A program made the translations under genes and the position numbers. From Rachicladosporium sp. CCFEE 5018 (lineage: Eukaryota > Ascomycota > Dothideomycetes > Cladosporiales > Cladosporiaceae), in contig KZ111153.1 in assembly GCA_002077045.2 (NCBI GenBank), positions 562,860 through 626,859 of the forward strand: a stretch of DNA of 64,000 bases. Reading direction: 5' to 3'. The notes under the pieces were generated by a model, which saw nothing but the letters and a program-made list of their open reading frames with translations, had not been told where the DNA came from and did no database searches. Shown piece after piece: positions 1 to 10,758 of this stretch (position 1 is the first letter of the stretch; each line of letters opens with the position of its first letter).

Positions 1-3000
1 TCGCCGTCTCAGCTGCAGCTGATCAGATGCTTGTACGCAATCAGTGACAGTTCTTCATTCCGGTCTGCGTTTGCGATGGTCATTGATGGCCTAATTGATC
101 CGGAGGCCAGCTCAGCTGACAAAGAGAAGCTGCTTCGTGGACTGTTTACACGACATACTCCAAAGAGTGTCATCCCTGCCACTCTAGAGTCTCGACAGCT
201 ACAGACACTCATCGTATCACTGGCATCTGCTGACGATGCAGGTGTAGTGCCATGCCCCGTACTGCTTGCAGAGCTTCTGCCATTCGATGTTGTCTCTCCG
301 AAGACAATTAGCAGTATTCTGGACAACTTGAGCGCCCGTCTAGCACAGGAAGTGGGCGCCACGGACGCACTCAAGTCTCTGACTTACTTAGCATCGCGAT
401 CGCCGAGTACCATGGCGCAATATCTGACTGACACGTCTTCCAGAGGCAGCGATCTGATTTCGGGTGCTGTTCGATTGGAGCAAGCACAAGATGACCAAAT
501 CGCGGAGCTAGCTACAAAACTCAGTGAGAAACTTACTCTGAGCGGCGAAAGCAATGGGACGCTTGACAAGTCTGCACTCATCAAACAGAACCTCGAGACT
601 GTCTCAGAGTCTTCGCTACCAATGGCAACACTCATGAGCTTCATGCAGCAGCAGCCCTTTGACAAGGATGAGAGCTGGGAAGCCACTGTACAAGCACTAC
701 CGAGTCTTGACACATGGGATCAGTCCCTGAATTCGATAATGACAGTGCCAGTCCCTTCCCTTGCGATTCTCAGTCCCCACGGAGACGCCATTAGCCTGGT
801 CGCCGATGGACACCACAGTAAAACTGTGCAGCTCGACGGAGAAGGCTTGTCACAGGCGATGCGTATCGCGGTGTATATAATCAACGTACTTCGCTCCGAC
901 GATGGGAGGATGCGCATGATAAGTCACGGTGATTTGGCACTTGAATGGCTGAGAAGGATCATTACAAATTTGTCGATTACAGCGACAGTAGCAGAAGAGA
1001 ATCTTAGCATCCCGGGCACGAACCGAATGTGGGCTTCTAGCCCGGAAAGCGACCGTGAGGCGCTCGATCTCGTTGTTGAAGCGCGCAAGTTGACTCAAGC
1101 GCTCTGCAACGCACCGTCACTACGGACCTGGCTCCTGCGAGAGGCACTAGATTCTCAAGCGGACGGCACCGGAACCTCCAACTCGCCACAGGCATACTAC
1201 ACGTCCCTTGCGTTTGGCACATTAGTTTCAGACCTGTTCGAAGTATCCGGCAATGATGCAGAGACAGTAAAGCGCTGTGAGGAGGTGATAAGGCACCTTC
1301 GGAAGAGCGAAGACATCTTTGCGTTACTGTCTCGCATCCAAGGCTTCGCACTGCCGTTGGCTGGCAGCCAATACATGAATCGACTCTGCAACGAGCTTGT
1401 GGCCGATCTCACAGGTCTAGATCCAGAGACCGCTGAGCCGGCGGTCTTCCGTGGTCTAGTCACCCTGAACGCAGTGCTCCGCACACAGGAGGACATGGCC
1501 GAGTGCATTGCAAAGCAGCGTTTGATCTTCCTCGTTAAGCACGTGGTAGCATGGCTGCAGGGCTCTGGCTCCGAGATAGTCATTACCGAGACTGCAAAGT
1601 TGCTTCCAAGTCTACTACCGGCTATGAAAGACATGTATGGCGAGCACTGGACACAAATACTCGAGGCACTCGAAGCGATCTGGTCGAATTTGCAAGCAGG
1701 GGAGCTGACAGAGACATCCGTACCCATACTACATGCAACTCTCAAGCTACTTGGCACCTTGCGCGGCTTAGCTACCGAGGATGAAGCGAACGAAGATCTC
1801 TGCGATGCACTCAAGGCTCACGATGGTAAGATCTTCTCCAGCTTGCTTGCCCTTCTAGTGTCGAGCAGTCAAGTCCCCGATCACGCACATCAGCCCCGGC
1901 GACTGGTCAACGAGCTTCTTGCACGGCAACTCTCCAAATGCAAGTCAAAGACAATGGACGATGTTCACGATCTGTATGCCTTGCTCGGCTCAAAGTCACG
2001 GGCTGTGCAAGGCGCAGCTTTCGAGCTTCTGCACGCAAGCATACCTGTCGCGCAGGAACAAATCTCCATCGACGCGGCTATCGAGAGCAAGACAGCGAGT
2101 CTACCGGATGAGTTGCTGTCCCTGATTCTGGAGATTCCATCGTTAGACCTTATGGAAGACAGCGATGACAGTGATCTTCCGCAAGAGCTACAGAGCTACC
2201 TCTTCAGCTGGCGGCTTCTGTTCGATCACTTCGACGGCTCAAGCTACAAAGTCAAGAGTGACTACATCGAGCAGCTGAAGGATGGTGCATACCTTCCTGG
2301 ACTGTTGGACATGGCTTTGGAATATCTGGGTCACACGAGGGGTAAGCCTGTGGATGTTGCACGCTTCGACATTGCGAATTACCAGTCCGGCCTGCAAGAC
2401 AAGCCTGCAGTAGACCTTCAGTGGCTACTCACGCATCTTTTCTACCTATCCCTACTGCACTTGCCTAGCCTCACGAAGTCTTACTACCTTGACGTCCGAT
2501 CACGTCAGACTTCACAAGCAGTCGAAACCTGGACAGCGAAGTTCATCAGCCCGCCGATAATTACGACGAGCTTACAAGCTGTCGCCGACTGGAGCGAGAA
2601 GAGCGTCAAGGAAGACGCGGAATACGAGAAGATGGCCGTCAAGGTCGGCATGCGCAGTCGTGAGATAAGCGTCTCGTACGTGGTCGACGAGCAGACGATG
2701 GCCATCAAGATCGTGCTTCCCGAAGCATATCCTCTAGCCAGCGCCCAGGTCGTCGGTGTCAGCCGCGTCGCAGTCAAAGAAGAGAAGTGGCAGAGCTGGC
2801 TTCGCAGCTGTCAGGGCGTCATCACCTTCTCGGTACGTTACTTCCTCTCCCTTCCCGTCAGCATTCCATCCCACTGACTCACCTCACAGAACGGCTCCAT
2901 CATCGACGGCCTCTCAGCCTGGCGCAAGAACGTTACTGGCGCTCTCAAAGGCCAGACTGAGTGCGCTATCTGCTACTCCATCATTTCAGGCGATAAGCAG

Positions 3001-3123
3001 CTACCCACGAAACGCTGTCCGACGTGCAAGAACTTGTTCCATGCGAGCTGTTTGTACAAATGGTTCAAGACGAGCAATGCGAGTACTTGTCCGTTGTGTA
3101 GGGAGGCGTTCAACTTCAATTGA
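1..3123 (+). CDS. LTN1: Listerin E3 ubiquitin ligase, 3' part only (5' end outside window)
   Basis: C-terminal two thirds of the ribosome-quality-control ligase that ubiquitinates nascent chains stalled on 60S subunits. The frame is open from base 1, and the missing N-terminal part lies left of the window. An intron at 2833-2889 (GTACGT...CACAG) separates the HEAT-like and RWD-like part from the last exon, 2890-3123, which encodes the RING finger with paired cysteines ECAIC, RCPTC, HASC and CPLC. It is identical to the same part of the complete gene at 23679-28565, so this may be a redundant assembly of one gene rather than a second locus. Confidence 0.9.
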
Positions 3124-3781
3124 GTGGTTGGGCGGTGCTTCACTGACGAGGAGAAAGTCCATGCTGTTCACGCGAGAGCATAGAAGAAATAGTACGCAAC
3201 GACAAGAGAGCCATGGGTGCTTCGAGTGGAGCTGGCACGCGAAGATTCGGGCAGACAATTGGGTGTAGCTTATTGTGCAAAGCAGCCACCGACTCCGGCT
3301 ACGAGGCACGATAGATATGTACATAAACACAGACTTCACTAATCTCATGTGGCCTGAACTTGTACCTGACTAGTGGTTTCCGGCACCGTTTGCTCAACGA
3401 CAAGTCATGCATACTTCAAGGACAAGATGGGTAGACATAGTACCAGATAGGCAAGCACCTGGTGAGACACGTAAACGGACGAAATCGTCAATGCTGGGGT
3501 CAATCTTTCCTTGTAGTTTCTCGTCAACCCTCCCCCTCGCCATCATGCAGTAGTAACCAGTAGCTCGCAGAACCGAAGCGCACCAATCCCTCGCGAGATC
3601 CATATCACTCCACCCCGCTCCCCACCCATCATGCCTCCATATCACTGCTGCAGCAAAGTCGCCATTGCCGTCGTCATCATCACCCCAGCACCCATAGACT
3701 TCCTCTCTAGAACAACCGAGCAAGAAGCCTCCATCCGTGATTGCAGTTTCGACAATAGCTCTAGACGTTCAGGTAGCCGTT
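3124..3781. other. Spacer between convergent LTN1 and cold-shock gene
   Basis: Holds the 3' ends of two converging genes. A 109-codon open frame on the minus strand (3394-3723) is the only sizeable one. It resembles no family I know and sits where the 3' UTR of the cold-shock gene should be, so I do not call it a gene. The right copy is 28566-29223. Confidence 0.5.
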
Positions 3782-4113
3782 CTACTGCTGCCCCTCGAGC
3801 CTGACCTTGTCGGCCTGCATGCCCTTCTGGCCCTCGACGGCCTCGAAGGTGACGCGCTGGCCTTCCTGGAGGGTCTTGTAGCCTTGGACCTGTGAGTGGG
3901 GTTGTTAGTGGTGTGCTTTGCGAGGTGCGGTGGGTAAAGGTGGCAATGAAGGGAGGGCAGGAAGTTGGTAGTAGTGACGGGGAAGGAGAGAAGGCTTACC
4001 TCGATGGCGCGGAAGTGCACGAACAGATCAGCGCCGTTCTCAGGGCTGATGAAGCCGAAGCCCTTGGTCTCGTTGAACCACTTGACAGTGCCAGATTGAC
4101 GCTCGCCGGACAT
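3782..4113 (-). CDS. Single-domain cold shock protein (CspA-like), 73 aa
   Basis: Small nucleic-acid-binding protein made of one cold-shock domain, expected to bind single-stranded RNA or DNA. Exon 1 is 4000-4113 (38 codons), the intron 3890-3999 (GTAAGC...CACAG), and exon 2 3782-3889. Both ribonucleoprotein motifs are present: KGFGFI at residues 17-22 and LFVHF at 30-34. The rest follows the bacterial pattern, including a GTVKWFNETKGFGFI core and a final VTFEAVEGQKGMQADKVRL-type strand. The ATG is chosen because it gives the typical short leader of the family. The domain organisation is bacterial-like, but the gene has a 110-nt spliceosomal intron, so it is established in the fungal genome and not contamination. 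Confidence 0.9.
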
Positions 4114-4796
4114 GATTGCTGTTGTTATTGGTGGGGGTAGGTTTGAGTGAGTGTGGTGTTGGTGATTGAAGTGGAGGAGTCGCGGGTTGATATTGCAATT
4201 AGTCTTGCAAAAGTTTTGTTTGTTGGGGGTGAGTGAGGACAAGTGCAAATGAAACATGCAAACTTAGACTTCTCTTCAACGGAACGACCGCGCCTGCTGG
4301 CTCTTTCCTTCACAAAATTCCAGAATTGCCCCGCTATTGGCAGGTGCGAACAACCGGAGCTGGCTCCATTCAGGTGCAGCAAAAGTGAAGAATGGGACGA
4401 TCGATCATGACGCGTTGGTGGACTTCCCGTCGTGGCACCTCGATGAGCCGCGCGCACGTGACCACAACCCATTTGAGAGTGATGTTAAACTCAATATACA
4501 TACCATGGTCGATACACACTATTGAGACATTCCATTGAGCCATGTACTTTTCTCCAGCGTAATGCAAGAGCAGTAGCCATAGTCGCATGCAGCCGAGCAA
4601 TGCGCCTTTGTCCGCTGCGAAAGCAAGTAAAAGCAAGCCAGTACCCGTCCTTCCCTCCAGCGCTTGGTCTAGAAGGTAGGGTCCGGCAACGAGAATAGTA
4701 CACGCAACCGTCAAGCAAGCAATCTCGATATTCACACACCGCAGCACTCTCATCTCGTCACCGGCTTCCTCACGTGTCTCGCGTCATCGTCACCCT
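4114..4796. promoter_or_regulatory. Spacer: cold-shock gene promoter and FKBP gene 3' flank
   Basis: Contains the upstream region of the minus-strand cold-shock gene next to 4114 and the 3' flank of the FKBP gene. Open frames on both strands (for example 4370-4753 minus) lack recognisable domains. I see no RNA gene. The right copy is 29556-30238. Confidence 0.45.
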
Positions 4797-6352
4797 CTAT
4801 TTCCCCTTGTTGATCTCCATCAGCTTCAAGTCGAAGATGAGCGTGGCGTTGGGAGGGATGTCCTTGCCAGCGCCCTTGCTGCCGTACGCCAGATGGGCGG
4901 GCACAGTGATGCGACGCTCGCCGCCAACGCTCATGCCGGCCACACCGATGTCCCAGCCGCCAATGACCTCGCCAGAACCGAGCTTGAAGCCGAATGGCTT
5001 GCCCTTCTTATTGCTGTCGAAGACCTTATTGTCCTTCTGCAGCTTGCCGATGTAGCGCATGCCGATACGGTCGCCCTTCTTAGCGGCTGGACCGGTACCG
5101 ATCTTCTTATCATCGATGGTGACACCCTGGACTGTTTTGATACCGGTAGAGGTCTTGGCCTTACTGTCGGGCGTTTTGGAGGGAGTAGGACCCTGCTCGA
5201 GCTCCTTGGCAAACTGAACGGACTTCTTGTCGGCACCGTTTGCGGAAGATGGAGCATCCTGTGCGCCTGCTGCGGCAGCGGTGCCGTCGTTCTTCTTGAG
5301 CTTCTTCTGCTGCTTCTTGCTGAGCTTGGCGTCACCGTTGGTAAGTGGCTCAGCCTTGGACTCGGTAATCATCGCATCAAGGCTGGGCGCAGCCTCCTCC
5401 TCAGCAGCGCGCTTGTTCTTGCCCTTCTTCGCATCAGCCTTCTTGGGTGCCTCAACGAGCTTTGGGGCCTCCTCCTCGAGGAGCTCAGTGATGCGTGGGT
5501 CCTCCATGTCATCGAGCTCATCTTCCTCGTTGTCGTAGTCAAGCTCATCCTCATCGGGCGACAGGTCGTATTCCTGCTCGTCGTCATCGCTGTCGTACTC
5601 TTCATCGTGATCGTGCTGCTCTACAGGCTCGACGTAGTTGCCAGTGAGGTAGATGGTGTGTGTGCCGGACACCTTGAACCAGACGCGCTCGTTCTCGCCG
5701 ATGGTGAGGTTAAGGGTTTGCTGGTATTGCTGGAAGGATATTAGCTTGAGATCATGCAAGAATCCAGCATACCGCGTACCTTGGTCGGGTCGAGAGTGCA
5801 GATGACAAACTCCTCGATCTCGGCTCCCTCCATGTCCTCGTCGTCCGACTCCTCATTAGAGTCCTCGTCGCTGGCAGGCTGCTTGCCCAATGCCTTAGCA
5901 GACTTGGACTTGACACCGTTCGTCTTCGCCTCGTCAACGTCCATCGCGTCCTGCTCTAGCAACTTCTTGATGGCAGCAGTGGCAGCGGCCTTGCGAGCAG
6001 CCTTGGACTTGGTGGGATCGCTAGGACCGCCGTTGACAGCCTCGTCATCCTCGTCGTCATCCTCTCCATCACTGCTGTCTTCAGCGAGCATGCGCTCCAT
6101 TTCGTCGGCATCGAAATCCTCATCATCCTCGGAATCGTCCTCGTCGTCCTCCGAATCCCCGAAGATCAGAGGCTGGCGGATGATTTTGAGAGTCGAGCGG
6201 GGATGCGCGACCTCCTCGCCCTCAGGCGCAGCACTAGGGTCGATCGCGGCCATAGTGATGTTGAAGGCGGAGGGAATGTCGGAGCGGGCAGAGATGGCGA
6301 CATCGCCTGCGGGCACCTCGAGACCATAGACAGCCATGGGAAGAAGCGCCAT
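4797..6352 (-). CDS. FPR4: Nucleolar FKBP-type peptidyl-prolyl isomerase (Fpr3/Fpr4 family), 501 aa
   Basis: Prolyl isomerase with an N-terminal nucleoplasmin-like histone-binding module. In yeast this family isomerises histone tails and assembles nucleosomes in the nucleolus. Exon 1 is 5780-6352 (191 codons), the intron 5730-5779 (50 nt), and exon 2 4797-5729. The N-terminus (MALLPMAVYGLEVPAGDV) is typical. Long Asp/Glu runs occupy about residues 65-105 and 165-182, followed by acidic and Lys-rich tracts up to about 390. The FKBP domain fills roughly 394-501, with the family's FDSN, GEVIGGWDIGVAGM and AYGSKGAGKDIPPNATLIFDL signatures. Yeast has two paralogues, so the choice of FPR4 over FPR3 is by family and not by orthology. 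Confidence 0.93.
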
Positions 6353-6950
6353 TGTGTAGTGTTGTAGTATGTGGTTTCGTAGTGATATGTGCTAACGAAT
6401 GTGTTGTGCTTGCACTGCGCGGGAAGTATTGGGTCTCCGACAAATTTTGAGAAATCGAGCTCCAGGATATGAACTTTTCGAGCTGAGCGGGAGCGGCCCG
6501 CCGAGAGGTAACCTAGAGGCATGCATGACAAAAGTGCTGGAATACGCGGCAAGAATCATCGCCCTCACTGACATCGCGGTCGGGTATGTGTTGTCACAGT
6601 GCAGCGTGTGGTAGCCTCTGCTTGTCGTTCTCGCATAACACTGAAGAGATTCACGCCTCAACATCTATGCTGCAGTCCCTGCACTCACTGCGTGTACTCC
6701 GCTTCTTTTGTCCCCCGCTTGCGATCTCGAACGTGACGTCGCGTGTGCTTGGTGAGGTGGCAGGCAGCACGAACAAAGGGCATAGATACAAGTTACTGTT
6801 GGCATGATTGTATGTGAGACTGCCTCATATCCAAAGAATCGATGATCGTCGTGCTCGCGTAGTATCGTCGAGTTTGATGCGAGAGCAGCGCGAGGGCACG
6901 CGCGACAAGACTCCACCACGTCCTCAACATGACCCTTGCAGCCCGCCACT
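6353..6950. promoter_or_regulatory. Bidirectional promoter between FKBP gene and REV1
   Basis: A 598-base stretch between two divergently transcribed starts (6352 minus, 6951 plus). It should carry both promoters. I see no TATA box at a fixed distance and no recognisable gene. The right copy is 31795-32392. Confidence 0.5.
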
Positions 6951-9900
6951 ATGGGCTCTCGACTAGAGAAGAAATCCACCCTGGTTCGCAAACGTATAGA
7001 AGGCCACACCTTTTCTGGCGAGACTGGCGAAGAATATGAGGGATCAGCCTTCGGTGGCTTCACTGACTACTTCCGGCGCAAGAAGATCAAGCTTCAGAAT
7101 CTCGATGCCTCTATCCGCGCCAATTCAGACAAGCCACAGATCTTCAAGGGGGTTGTATGCCATGTAAACGGCTACACTCAGCCTTCGCTGAATGACCTGC
7201 ATAATCTCATCGTCCAGCATGGCGGTGGCTTCATGCAGTACCTCGATGGCAAGACCATGGTCACGCATATCATTGCGGCGAACCTTACGCCCAAGAAGAA
7301 AGAAGAGTTCAAGCGCTATCGTATCGTGAAGCCAGCCTGGATCGTGGATAGTGTCAATGCCGGTCGTCTGCTTTCATGGGATGCCTATCGAGTAATCGAG
7401 GAGGGTGCAGGTCAGAGAGTTCTGGGCTTCGACAATGGCCAGGTCGTCAGCCAAATTGGCAAGAAATCAGCAGGCTACCGAGAGCAGACCGATACCAGCT
7501 GGTATACAAGTCAGCTCAAGGCATCCCAAGCTGTTGCTGGTCCGTCTAGGCGCGTTGGATCTGCAACGCAGACTGTGACGCCTACGGAGGAGATCGAAGA
7601 TGACGGATTTCCGTCACTCACTAGCTCCATGGAGCAAGCGATGCAGGGTGTGCTCCCTTCGCAGACTGCTGCAGATGCCGAGCCGGATGATGCCGAGGAT
7701 GGGGAGCGCACTACGCTGCAGACGCCGCCACCTTCAAGTCCGCCGCCAGCCGCAGCTTCTCTCATGGTGCAGCAGTTGGTGGAGCGCGCAGCAAGCCCAG
7801 AGTTTAACAACGGTCTGGAAACTGCAGCCGGGATCGTAGACAAGAGTGGCGACAGAACAGCTGTCCAGCCGCAAGAGATCATCCCCGCGGATGGTCCATT
7901 AGAGGAAGAGTCTACGAAGACTGTGCTACGCCCTCGTGAAGGCTCGCAAGAGCCAGATTACACCATGGCAGTCATACGAGACTCAGACGCTGTCAACGCA
8001 ATCGCTCCAGAAGAGTATGCCAAGATGACAGCTGAGGAGCACAATGCTGTCCTTTTATCTGATCCTCGCATTCGCAAATCCACGGTCGTACATCCTGACT
8101 TCCTGGATCAATACTATCGAGAATCACGACTACACCATTTGTCTACCTGGAAAGCAGAGCTCAAGTCACAGCTCCAAGCACTGGCGGCAGAGAAGTCCGC
8201 AACCCAAAAACCGAAGGTCAAAAAGCTGCCTGGTCAGAGAAGATACATCCTGCATGTCGACTTTGACAGCTTCTTTGCTGCAGTATCGCTGAAGAAGCAT
8301 CCCCAATACATCGACAAGCCTGCGGTAGTGGCACATGGTGGAGGCTCGGGATCGGAAATCGCAAGCTGCAACTATCCCGCGCGAGACTTCGGCATCAAGA
8401 ATGGCATGTGGATGAAGCGTGCACAGGAGCTGTGTCCAGATGTCAAGATCCTGCCTTACGACTTCCCGGGCTACGAAGAAGCAAGTCGCAAGTTCTATGA
8501 TGCTATCATGGCTACTGGCGGCATTGTGCAAAGTGTCAGCATTGACGAAGCGCTCGTAGATGTGAGTGACACTTGTATTGCTGAAGGTGGCACAGATGGC
8601 GTCAAGAGGAGTGAAGGCTGCCAGGACCGAGAGCAACGGAAGGCCGACGAATTGGCGCAAGGTCTGCGAGACGAAGTATTGGCCAAAACAGGCTGCGCAG
8701 TATCGGTAGGCATCGGTGGCAACATCTTGCTTGCCAAGATCGCCCTGCGGAAAGCCAAGCCAGCGGGTCAATATCACCTCAAGCCAGAGGATGTACTTGA
8801 CTTCATTGGACTTCTCGAGGTCCAGTCGCTACCTGGCATCGCTTGGAGTATCGGTGGCAAGCTCGAAGATATTGGTATCAAACTTGTAAAAGACATCCGG
8901 GAGTGTTCACGTGAGAGGCTGATCAACACACTCGGACCGAAGACTGGTGAGAAGGTATGGGAATACTCTCGCGGCATCGACAAGACCGAAGTTGGTGACC
9001 AAGTAATTCGCAAGTCCGTCTCCGCGGAAGTCAACTGGGGTGTGCGCTTTGAGAATCGCGAGCAAGTGGACGAGTTCATGCAAGGTCTCAGTGGAGAACT
9101 TATGAAGCGGCTGATCAAGGAGCGTGTCAAAGGCAAACAGCTTACGATGAAGGTGATGCGGCGGGCTGCAGAAGCTCCTCTCGATCCGCCGAAGCATCTT
9201 GGTCACGGCAAGTGCGATACGTACAACAAAAGCATGCAACTCGGTGTGGCAACTAACGATGTAGCCGTGATTGCGAAGGAGGCAATCGCCATGATGCGGT
9301 CGTTCAACATCTCGCCGGGTGATCTCAGAGGCATTGGTGTGCAAATGCAGAAGCTCGAGCCCATCAAGGCTGTCATAGAGGGTCATAACGACGGCAGCCA
9401 GCGACGCTTACATTTCAAGCCCGGTGCACCAGCACCGATGGCCGCACCACCCAAGCCAGTGATGCCACCAAAGCCCGACGATGAGATCCAGGATGATCAC
9501 AAGACTCCCGAGCACAAACGAATACGCGACATCAATCAGCCAAGTGTGCGTTTTGAGCCTGCGGCACCAGTAACTCCTTCCAAAAAGCCTTTGAATATTG
9601 CTGGCACACAATTCATCTTGCCCACACAGGTAGATCTCAAGGTTCTTGCAGAGTTACCCGCGGACATTCAAGCCAAGCTGGCGAAGCACATCCGCCCATC
9701 AATCGAGGGCGATGCAGGCAACCAAGCAGTGAAAGCACAGATATCGAGACCTGTGTCGAGAGACGATTCGCCGGCTGTCATGCTACCGAACATATCCCAA
9801 CTCGATCCTTCGATACTCTCGGAGCTACCCGATGATGTACGCGCAGAGCTCATGAACCTCTACAAATCACCTCGGAAACCTCGCGCTGAGCAAGCAGTTC

Positions 9901-10634
9901 TACCGCAGTCGCCACGTAAGAACCGCGTCCTCCCACCAATTTCCAAGCAGCCACTCCGCCGCAAACGCGGTGGCGGCAGCTTATTCGGCAAGTCCAGGGC
10001 GAAAGGCGTAGACAACACTCTCACGCAGTCTAACTTCGTCGCCCGTCCTCAGGCAATAGAAGTACCTGCACACAGTCGTGACACGACTCCCGCTGCAGCC
10101 GACTCAGCCGCCGAGCTCGACCCAGCGTTCCTCGCCGCCCTCCCGGAAGACATCCGCGCCGAAGTCCTGGCCCAACAGCGACAGTCCCGCCTTCAACGCA
10201 CAGGAGGCATAGACACCTCGCTTCATCGTCACCGGACGCGAGCAGCGAAGAAGAAGGATCTCGAGATCCCCGCCGTCCGCGTCATCCGCCTTCCTACTCA
10301 CCCTGCTGTACCGACATTCACATCCCGCAAGCTTTCTGCATTACCTGACTTACGCCAGGCGATCAAGGCTTGGGTCGAGGAGTTCTCGGATGAGGGACCA
10401 TATGATGAAGATACGCAGGCTTTAGTAAGATATCTTCGGGATGTCGTGTTGGTTGAGAGGGATCTGGGGAAGGCGCAGCAGGTCGTGCGGTGGGTTGAGT
10501 GGGTTCTTGGGGAAATGGAAGAGGAGCTTGAAGCGGATGTGAAGGAGGGCTGGGATGGCGCTTTAAAGGAGGTGAAAGGTGGCGTGCAGGAAGCTGTGAG
10601 GGAGAGAGGGCTACCGCCTCTGGATCTTCGATAG
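6951..10634 (+). CDS. REV1: DNA repair polymerase REV1 (deoxycytidyl transferase), 1227 aa
   Basis: Y-family translesion polymerase that inserts dCMP opposite abasic sites and scaffolds polymerase zeta. It is a single exon. I use the ATG at 6951 (MGSRLEKKSTLVRKRIEGHT), the usual fungal Rev1 start, rather than the in-frame TTG at 6936. A BRCT domain lies at about residues 55-150. The catalytic domain begins near 430 with HVDFDSFFAAV, and the second acidic pair is in SVSIDEALVD near 530. Three LPxDI/V ubiquitin-binding-type motifs follow at about 895-915 (LAELPADIQAKL), 950-975 (LSELPDDVRAEL) and 1055-1080 (LAALPEDIRAEV). The C-terminal 100 residues match the helical domain that binds Rev7 and other polymerases. 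All key residues are intact. Confidence 0.95.
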   Translation: MGSRLEKKSTLVRKRIEGHTFSGETGEEYEGSAFGGFTDYFRRKKIKLQNLDASIRANSDKPQIFKGVVCHVNGYTQPSLNDLHNLIVQHGGGFMQYLDGKTMVTHIIAANLTPKKKEEFKRYRIVKPAWIVDSVNAGRLLSWDAYRVIEEGAGQRVLGFDNGQVVSQIGKKSAGYREQTDTSWYTSQLKASQAVAGPSRRVGSATQTVTPTEEIEDDGFPSLTSSMEQAMQGVLPSQTAADAEPDDAEDGERTTLQTPPPSSPPPAAASLMVQQLVERAASPEFNNGLETAAGIVDKSGDRTAVQPQEIIPADGPLEEESTKTVLRPREGSQEPDYTMAVIRDSDAVNAIAPEEYAKMTAEEHNAVLLSDPRIRKSTVVHPDFLDQYYRESRLHHLSTWKAELKSQLQALAAEKSATQKPKVKKLPGQRRYILHVDFDSFFAAVSLKKHPQYIDKPAVVAHGGGSGSEIASCNYPARDFGIKNGMWMKRAQELCPDVKILPYDFPGYEEASRKFYDAIMATGGIVQSVSIDEALVDVSDTCIAEGGTDGVKRSEGCQDREQRKADELAQGLRDEVLAKTGCAVSVGIGGNILLAKIALRKAKPAGQYHLKPEDVLDFIGLLEVQSLPGIAWSIGGKLEDIGIKLVKDIRECSRERLINTLGPKTGEKVWEYSRGIDKTEVGDQVIRKSVSAEVNWGVRFENREQVDEFMQGLSGELMKRLIKERVKGKQLTMKVMRRAAEAPLDPPKHLGHGKCDTYNKSMQLGVATNDVAVIAKEAIAMMRSFNISPGDLRGIGVQMQKLEPIKAVIEGHNDGSQRRLHFKPGAPAPMAAPPKPVMPPKPDDEIQDDHKTPEHKRIRDINQPSVRFEPAAPVTPSKKPLNIAGTQFILPTQVDLKVLAELPADIQAKLAKHIRPSIEGDAGNQAVKAQISRPVSRDDSPAVMLPNISQLDPSILSELPDDVRAELMNLYKSPRKPRAEQAVLPQSPRKNRVLPPISKQPLRRKRGGGSLFGKSRAKGVDNTLTQSNFVARPQAIEVPAHSRDTTPAAADSAAELDPAFLAALPEDIRAEVLAQQRQSRLQRTGGIDTSLHRHRTRAAKKKDLEIPAVRVIRLPTHPAVPTFTSRKLSALPDLRQAIKAWVEEFSDEGPYDEDTQALVRYLRDVVLVERDLGKAQQVVRWVEWVLGEMEEELEADVKEGWDGALKEVKGGVQEAVRERGLPPLDLR

Positions 10635-10758
10635 ATTCACGAGTATCTCTCATGGTAGAGCATTGAATCGATATCAGACCTTTACTGATGTTCCATACCC
10701 AGCTACCTCGCCCTGCCTCGATCACGTTGTCACTGCCCTGGACGATATCTATACCCTC

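Noticed and set aside
3394..3723. 109-codon minus-strand open frame as a small gene
   Set aside because: No recognisable domain, and it lies where the 3' UTR of the cold-shock gene is expected.
4893..5744. 283-codon plus-strand frame rich in Leu and Val
   Set aside because: It is the antisense of the acidic and Lys-rich FKBP gene. Such low-complexity coding strands produce long hydrophobic shadow frames.
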